DNA of 64,000 nucleotides, from assembly GCF_014863405.1 (NCBI RefSeq), contig NZ_JACZZA010000005.1, positions 1 through 64,000 on the forward strand, written 5' to 3'. The first letter of the stretch is position 1, and each line of letters opens with the position of its first letter. The notes under the pieces are model-generated. The model was given only the letters and a program-made list of their open reading frames with translations. It was not told the DNA's origin and did no database searches. Made by a program: the position numbers and the translations under genes. Below, one piece after another: positions 59,327 through 64,000 of the stretch. Source of the DNA: Dyella acidiphila. Lineage in GTDB: Bacteria > Pseudomonadota > Gammaproteobacteria > Xanthomonadales > Rhodanobacteraceae.

Positions 59327-60898
59327 TCACGACTTCTGCATCTGCTGCTGGAAGGTGATCTCGATAAATTCCGCCGGGCGGACCATCGCCACCAGCACGG
59401 TGACGCGCAGAATGCCTTCGAGGATGTCGTCCGGCGTCATGGTTTCGCCGAGGCCGCAGTGCACGCTGAAGGCATCTTCCGGCACGGCGCCGGCCAGGCC
59501 ACCGCGTTTCCAGATGCCGGTGAGGAAGTTCGCGACCATGCTTTTGATGGTGACCCAGGTGTTGGCCACGTTCGGCTCGAACACCAGCGCCTTGGCCGCC
59601 AGCTTGCAGGACTCTTCCAGCATGATCATGGTGCGGCGCACGTTGATGTAGCGCCAATCCAGGCTGTTGCCGTCGAGCGTGCGCGCACCCCACACCAGCA
59701 CGCCCTCGCCGATAAACGAGCGGATCGCGTTGATCGATTTGCCCTGGGTGGTGACGTTGAGGTCTTCCTGGTCCGCCGCCGAGATGGTCACGGCCGGGGC
59801 CACCACGCCGGAGAGGCTGACATTGGCCGGTGCTTTCCACACGCCGCGGCTGTTGTCGACCATGGTGTAGATGCCGGCCATCGCCGCGCTCGGCGGCATC
59901 AGGTTCAGCTTGCCCTTGACCAGGTCCATGATGGTGTTGAACAGCGGACTGATGGTCATCAGCGTCTTGTTGAGCAGCGCCTTGTTGGCCAGGATCGCGT
60001 CATCCGTGGGCGCCGGTTCCACCTTGCTCCAATCCTTGGTGATGTCGGCGATCGCCTGGATCTGTTCCTTGTCCTTCAGCGCAGCGCCGTCGGGCGCGGT
60101 TTCCGGCAGGCCCAGTTCGCTGCGCAGCAGCTGCTGCAGCACATCGGCGGTGGCGATGTTCTCGTAGCTGAGCTCCTTGTCGCCGACCACGGTGGTGTTC
60201 AGCCACGGATAGTAGGCCGAGGCGTAATTGAGGAAGTTGATCCCCAGGCTGTTGCGGAACAGGTCGACCGGATCGCCGCCCGGATCGTTGCGCGGCTTGT
60301 CGCCGCCCCACACATCGAGAATCGCCACGCGGTTGCGCATCTTGTCGCCGCAATGCTGCAGCATCGCCTGCTGCAGGCCGATGCAGTCGGGCTGCTTGAG
60401 CAGCACGGCTTCCGGCACCACCACCATGGTCGGCTCCTGCTCCTTGAGCAGTTCGTCGATACCGCGGCCGAATTTGTCCGGATCCAGGTCCGACGCATAG
60501 TCGCCGACCGAGATGATATAGCAGGGGCCGCCGCCGTTCTGGAAGAAATGGCGCATGGCGTTGTAAAGCGTGTAGCGGCCGCCGTCCTTGCCGGCCGGCT
60601 GCTCGAACACGTATTCGGTGAGCTTGTTGTCCGCGCCCGCCGCCTTGAAATCGGCCAGCGCGGAGGGATCGCTCTTCACCGCAATGTTGAAGCGTGGGTT
60701 CGGGCCGAAACCGAAGTACTGGTGGTACTCGGCCATCGAGCTGATGCGCCAGGGCTTGAACGAAAGCGGCTTGCTGCGATTGTCGGCGATTTCGGTGTGG
60801 CCGATGAATGCGGGCACGGCGGTAGCCACTTCCACCACCGAGTTGGGAAACGCATTCTTCTCGACGATATAAACACCCGGTGTCTTCATTGCACCCAT
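59327..60898 (-). CDS. Contractile sheath protein (Afp2/3-like)
   Basis: This 523-aa sheath subunit opens MKTPGVYIVEKNAFPNSVVE (from residue 4), the sheath family N-strand. It has GPCYIISVGDYASDLD, MRNRVAILDVWGGD, LPPSAAMAGIYTMVDNSRGV and the C-terminal RRTMIMLEESCKLA to FIEITFQQQM donor strand. It is the only sheath gene, where AFP and PVC have two or three. Start 60898 has AGGAG seven bases upstream. Contraction drives the tube into the target cell. Confidence 0.95.
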   Translation of the reverse strand: MGAMKTPGVYIVEKNAFPNSVVEVATAVPAFIGHTEIADNRSKPLSFKPWRISSMAEYHQYFGFGPNPRFNIAVKSDPSALADFKAAGADNKLTEYVFEQPAGKDGGRYTLYNAMRHFFQNGGGPCYIISVGDYASDLDPDKFGRGIDELLKEQEPTMVVVPEAVLLKQPDCIGLQQAMLQHCGDKMRNRVAILDVWGGDKPRNDPGGDPVDLFRNSLGINFLNYASAYYPWLNTTVVGDKELSYENIATADVLQQLLRSELGLPETAPDGAALKDKEQIQAIADITKDWSKVEPAPTDDAILANKALLNKTLMTISPLFNTIMDLVKGKLNLMPPSAAMAGIYTMVDNSRGVWKAPANVSLSGVVAPAVTISAADQEDLNVTTQGKSINAIRSFIGEGVLVWGARTLDGNSLDWRYINVRRTMIMLEESCKLAAKALVFEPNVANTWVTIKSMVANFLTGIWKRGGLAGAVPEDAFSVHCGLGETMTPDDILEGILRVTVLVAMVRPAEFIEITFQQQMQKS

Positions 60899-60921
60899 CG
60901 GCGGGCTCCTGTCATTGTGTG

Positions 60922-61698
60922 TCAGCTATGAACAAAAATTTCCGACACGGCGGTGGATACGCCGCGTACGGTCTCTCGCCACAGGCGCTGCGGCGCAGCG
61001 CCTGGCAACCTTGAAATCAGCACACGCCCTGGCGTATCGGTCACATCGCGCAGCTGGAACCGCTGCGGCGGTCGCTCGCGCATGGCGATCGGCGAGGTGG
61101 AATGCACCACCAGCGCGGACTGCCCGTTCGGCAGGACCTGTTGCGCCGGCGTGGTAAAGCTCACTTCGCCGCGCTGATCGACAATCGACAGCGCGCGTCC
61201 GCGCCAGTCGCCAACCAGCAGGTATTTCCAGATCGTGCTGCGGCTTTGCAGATGCAGCCGGTAGGCCGTGCCGAGCGCCTCGACCCAGGCGGCGAAATCG
61301 TCGCCGCCGCCGCTGAGCGGCAGTGCCACCGTCGCCAATGGCGCCCTCGGTGACGCTGCAACCGGCAGCAACGGCGCCGGCTGGATGCCGTCTTGCTGTG
61401 TCGGCGGCTGCACGGCGACGGTTTCGGTGTAGTACACGCAATCCGCATCGCCCGAATACAAGTCGAAGCACAAGCTTCGCGGCTGGCCTTCTTCGTTGCG
61501 CTCGCTCCAGATGCCCGGTAGCTGGGAATCGGCCACGCTGATGCCGAGGCTGCGTCCGTCCGCGTGCACCAGCATGGCGAAGCGATGCAGAAACGCCGAG
61601 GTATCGGCATGCGGCCGGAACACCAGGTCGCGCGCGCTGCCATCGGCGAAATAGTCGTGCCGCACATCGATCGTGGCGAAGGCGCGATAACGTTGCAT
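60922..61698 (-). CDS. Conserved-looking eCIS protein of unknown function (258 aa)
   Basis: This is not recognised as a known family. It opens MQRYRAFATIDVRHDYFADG and contains FDLYSGDADCVYYTETV and TIWKYLLVGDWRGRALSIVD, then TPGRVLISRLPGAAPQRLWR. It is beta-rich, without signal peptide or membrane segments. It lies between the DUF4255 and sheath genes, two bases behind the first and 23 bases before the second, so it is part of the operon's structural half. A terminator- or sheath-cap-associated role is possible from position only. ATG 61698 is chosen at the first conserved-looking strand. Confidence 0.75.
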   Translation of the reverse strand: MQRYRAFATIDVRHDYFADGSARDLVFRPHADTSAFLHRFAMLVHADGRSLGISVADSQLPGIWSERNEEGQPRSLCFDLYSGDADCVYYTETVAVQPPTQQDGIQPAPLLPVAASPRAPLATVALPLSGGGDDFAAWVEALGTAYRLHLQSRSTIWKYLLVGDWRGRALSIVDQRGEVSFTTPAQQVLPNGQSALVVHSTSPIAMRERPPQRFQLRDVTDTPGRVLISRLPGAAPQRLWRETVRGVSTAVSEIFVHS

Positions 61699-61700
61699 GG

Positions 61701-62276
61701 TCAGGGCGCCGCCGCGGTTTCGGTCTGGCGGATCGCCGGGTCGCGGCCGCGAATGGCGCCGGCATCGAGCGTGATCATGCGTATGCGAAACAGCGCCGAA
61801 GGCAGATAGCGGCCGCCGTGGATGCTCCACAGGCTGTGCATCTCCTGGCTGCTCAGGTTTTCCATATTCAGCGCCAGCCGCTCCAGGCGCTGGTCCATGC
61901 CCGGCGTGTTCTGGTGATCGAGCACGGGGCTGCCCTGGAAAAAGGCGATCGCGCCGGACAGGAATTTCAGGGCTTCCGGATAATGGCTGCCGCTGAAATT
62001 GGCCGCGCACATCACCAACAGGTTGAGATACACGGGAGCCGCGTTGTGGATGACGCCATTCTGGTACGTCATCGGCAGGCCGGTGGCGCGGTATGCCAGC
62101 GTGTCGCGCTCCACCCCGCTGAGGAACAGCACCAGCTTGTTGGTCGACAGCACCACCGGCACGCCGCCCAGCTCCTGCAGGTTGGACACCACCGCCACAT
62201 CCTCGGCCACCTCGAACTGCCGCCGGAAATGGGCGTTGAGGTGCGACGCAAGATGTTCGAGAACACGATCAATCAC
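61701..62276 (-). CDS. DUF4255 tail-terminator (Afp16/Pvc16-like)
   Basis: This 191-aa protein opens (V)IDRVLEHLASHLNAHF and has VVSNLQELGGVPVVLSTNKL and VYLNLLVMCAANFSGSHYPE, matching the DUF4255 domain of eCIS terminator proteins. These end the tube and sheath and fix length. Start GTG 62276 is chosen: AGGGG lies six bases upstream and the family opening begins here. The longer open frame (to 62420) has no family character. It is the first gene of the eCIS operon. Confidence 0.85.
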   Translation of the reverse strand: MIDRVLEHLASHLNAHFRRQFEVAEDVAVVSNLQELGGVPVVLSTNKLVLFLSGVERDTLAYRATGLPMTYQNGVIHNAAPVYLNLLVMCAANFSGSHYPEALKFLSGAIAFFQGSPVLDHQNTPGMDQRLERLALNMENLSSQEMHSLWSIHGGRYLPSALFRIRMITLDAGAIRGRDPAIRQTETAAAP

Positions 62277-62694
62277 GAGCCGCCCCTGTGTGTCTTCATG
62301 ACACGGCCCCGCTTGCATGGACTCCAGCCCGTGCAAACGAGGTCCGGCTAGGTTACGCCGCGGCGGCTGGCGCGACCTATCAGCAAAATGCTGATATTGA
62401 CTTCTGCTTTGCTGAGGCACATGGGCATGCGGAAGAACGTCGCGCAGGGGCTTGCGACGTGTGTTAGCTATGTCTTATGCAGTGATGGGTTGATTCTGCC
62501 CCTGCCGAAGGATGGTATCGGGGCAAAGGTTTTAAAACGCTCACAGCAATGGGCGTCGCATATGACGCAGATTTCGAGGAAGGCTGGGACAGCAAGCGCC
62601 TGGTATTGAATTTGAGCTGAGGTTGCGCGGATTTATGCAACCCATGCTATCCAAGCCCAGGCTATCTGATTCCACAGGCAACAGAACGACACGC
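62277..62694. other. Intergenic region upstream of the eCIS operon, with coding-like remnant
   Basis: This 418-bp gap separates the response regulator stop from the eCIS start and probably holds the eCIS promoter. No convincing -35/-10 pair was found by eye. On the + strand, 62486-62620 reads as 44 sensible codons ending in TGA (SAPAEGWYRGKGFKTLTAMG, then VAYDADFEEGWDSKRLVLNL) but is closed upstream by a stop at 62483. It is probably the 3' end of a lost gene. Base composition here is more AT-rich than in the neighbours. Confidence 0.5.
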
Positions 62695-63345
62695 TCAATC
62701 GAGCGCGGTCATCCCCTGCTTCACCGCATAGCGCGTCAACTCCGCCACACTGCGGATATTGAGCTTGCGAAATACATGCGAGCGATGCGTCGCCACCGTC
62801 TTCGCGCTGATATGCAGCCGATCCGCCACTTGCTGAGTGGAATGGCCTTCCGCCAGCAGGCGCGTGATTTCGCGCTCACGCCAGGTCAGCGGTGGCGGCG
62901 TCCAGGCGCGGTGGCCGCTGCCGGCTTCGCGGTACGCGCCGAGGATGGGCGCCATCAGTTCGCTGCTCAGGAAAATCTGCCCGCTATAGGCATGGCGGAT
63001 GGCGCGCGCCAATTCGTCGCAACAGTTTTCTTTCAGCACATAGCCGGATGCGCCCGCCTCCATCGCCATCAGCACTTGGGCCGGCTGCGCACTGGCGGAA
63101 AGGCACAGCACCTTGCTCGGCAGGCGTTCGCTGCGTACGCGCCGGGCGACCTCGATGCCGTTCATCACCGGCATGGTGACATCGGCCACCACCACATCGG
63201 GGGTCAAGTTGCGCGCAAGCCGCAACAGATCCGCGCCATGGCCGGCATGTCCCAGCACTTCGAAATCGGGTTCGCGCTGCAGCAGCGCGACCAGCCCTTC
63301 GCGCAGCATCAGGTGATCGTCGCCAAGCACTACGCGCACGTTCAT
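62695..63345 (-). CDS. NarL/FixJ-type response regulator
   Basis: This 216-aa regulator has a receiver domain with the acidic pocket GDDH, phospho-Asp in VVVADVTMPVMNG (about 54), Ser/Thr switch in LCLSASA and Lys in GYVLKEN. A LuxR-type HTH follows (LTWREREITRLLAEGHSTQQ, then VADRLHISAKTVATHRSHV, about 147-195). ATG 63345 overlaps the kinase stop by 4 bases, so the pair is one operon. It is directly upstream of, and pointing toward, the eCIS operon. Confidence 0.93.
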   Translation of the reverse strand: MNVRVVLGDDHLMLREGLVALLQREPDFEVLGHAGHGADLLRLARNLTPDVVVADVTMPVMNGIEVARRVRSERLPSKVLCLSASAQPAQVLMAMEAGASGYVLKENCCDELARAIRHAYSGQIFLSSELMAPILGAYREAGSGHRAWTPPPLTWREREITRLLAEGHSTQQVADRLHISAKTVATHRSHVFRKLNIRSVAELTRYAVKQGMTALD

Positions 63346-64000
63346 CGCCTGACCACCCAGCCCGGCAGGCGCACGACACGCCGGCCCGGCCAACCCTGTT
63401 CGGCGAAATCGCCCGGCCAGCGGATGCATACATGCACACCGGCGCCGGGGGCGGCCTGCAGATGGAAGGCAGCGTCGACGCGTGCCAGCCGTTCCGGCAT
63501 GGCGCCCAGGCCCAGGCCGCCCTGCACGCTATGACGCTGATACACCGCCACCGGATCGAAGCCGGGGCCGTCGTCGCTCACCGTCAGCTCGAAGCCGTTG
63601 GCCTGCGCCGTCAACACCAGTTCCACATTCGCGCCCGGCGCATGCTTGCAGGTGTTGAGCAGCAGCTCCTGCACCGCCTGCAGCACGATCACCGCCACCG
63701 GCGGCGGCGGATCGGCGACCGCATCGTCGCAATCGATATGCAGCGCCAGGCCGGTAAAGGAAGAAAGCCGGCGCCCGAGATTGATCAGCGAGGTAGCCAG
63801 CGACAACGATTTTTCCGCTGTCATGCCGCTATCCCATTCTTCCAGTACCTGGCGGATGCCGCGCAGGGCTTCGCTGACCAGCGAGCGGATACCGCCCAGC
63901 ACCTGCGTGGCGACGTTGCGCTCGGTCTGCCGGGCCTGGTCGAGCTCAAGCAGGGCCAGCGTCATCAGCTGGGTCGGGCCATCGTGCAAACGCTGCATCA
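63342..64000 (-). CDS. NarX/DegS-type sensor histidine kinase (N-terminus outside window)
   Basis: Only the catalytic C-terminal part (about 219 residues) is inside the window. The HisKA_3 box reads LHDGPTQLMTLALLELDQA, with the phospho-acceptor His. The HATPase part has the N-box QELLLNTCKHAPGANVEL, the G1 box VSDDGPGFDP and the G2-like GGLGLGAMPERL. The frame remains open to the window edge, so the Met near 63998 is internal and not the start. The cognate response regulator gene follows with a 4-base overlap. The input signal is unknown. Confidence 0.9.
   Translation of the reverse strand, partial: MQRLHDGPTQLMTLALLELDQARQTERNVATQVLGGIRSLVSEALRGIRQVLEEWDSGMTAEKSLSLATSLINLGRRLSSFTGLALHIDCDDAVADPPPPVAVIVLQAVQELLLNTCKHAPGANVELVLTAQANGFELTVSDDGPGFDPVAVYQRHSVQGGLGLGAMPERLARVDAAFHLQAAPGAGVHVCIRWPGDFAEQGWPGRRVVRLPGWVVRR

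Noticed and set aside
38659-62276. Prophage or P2/T4-like tailocin interpretation of the contractile locus
   Set aside because: No capsid, portal, terminase, holin/endolysin cassette or phage regulators were seen. The AAA+ ATPase, DUF4255, DUF5908 and DUF4157 genes point to an eCIS.
62388-62609. 73-aa open frame on the + strand in the eCIS upstream region
   Set aside because: It has no RBS, Cys/Met-rich random composition, and the more protein-like remnant here is in a different frame.
1-64000. CRISPR arrays, tRNA or rRNA genes, insertion sequences
   Set aside because: No regularly spaced repeats, no tRNA-like cloverleaf sequence and no transposase-like reading frames were seen in the window.

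Overview
The window is GC-rich (roughly 63-66% by eye) and densely coding. It looks like a Gammaproteobacterium of the Xanthomonadales/Lysobacterales type. The reasons are a large TonB receptor with an N-terminal carboxypeptidase-regulatory-like domain, GH51 and GH64-like secreted enzymes, a CGTCATTCCCGC-type REP hairpin and Gram-negative RND efflux. The genus is inferred and not proven.

Region 1 (1-21566, + strand) is the downstream part of a nonribosomal peptide synthetase cluster. Two NRPS genes give A-T-C-A-T (5' end cut by the window) and C-A-T-C-A-T-E-TE, so there are at least four modules, the last one epimerising. They overlap by 4 bp and are followed by an HxE-type Fe(II)/2-oxoglutarate hydroxylase, an amidase-signature hydrolase, and a complete OMF-MFP-RND export set. 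The last A domain has an Asn/Asp-like pocket by eye, and the hydroxylase resembles AsnO/SyrP enzymes. A lipid-free peptide with a terminal D-configured, perhaps beta-hydroxylated Asn/Asp is a reasonable hypothesis.

Region 2 (21610-38604) is a mixed accessory and nutrient-scavenging block. It holds an SDR oxidoreductase divergent from a LysR regulator, a DHA2-type MFS pump, and a TonB receptor divergent from a phosphoinositide-PLC-like enzyme that is coupled to a histidine acid phosphatase. Then come an M14-like metallopeptidase, a tandem 1518-bp duplication of a secreted GH64/thaumatin-like gene (first copy frameshifted), a GH51 arabinofuranosidase and a type-B carboxylesterase.

Region 3 (38659-62276, all - strand) is a complete-looking extracellular contractile injection system (eCIS; AFP/PVC-like). 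In transcription order it encodes a DUF4255 (Afp16-like) terminator, an unknown 258-aa protein, sheath, two tubes, a DUF5908 peptide, a LysM hub protein, a VgrG-like spike, PAAR, gp25, two large baseplate proteins flanking a small fibre-like protein, a tape measure, an AAA+ ATPase and a membrane-anchored GH18-like protein. A cargo end follows: a 65-aa leader-like peptide, a methyltransferase, a DUF4157 protein with a putative H-Y-E ADP-ribosyltransferase domain, and a NucA/NucB-like nuclease. Three of the cargo-end proteins share a short leader-like motif, which is the most interesting signal in the window.

Region 4 (62277-64000) is a 418-bp intergenic stretch with a coding-like remnant, followed by a NarL-type response regulator and its (partial) histidine kinase. 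Both are transcribed toward the eCIS locus and are candidate regulators of it.
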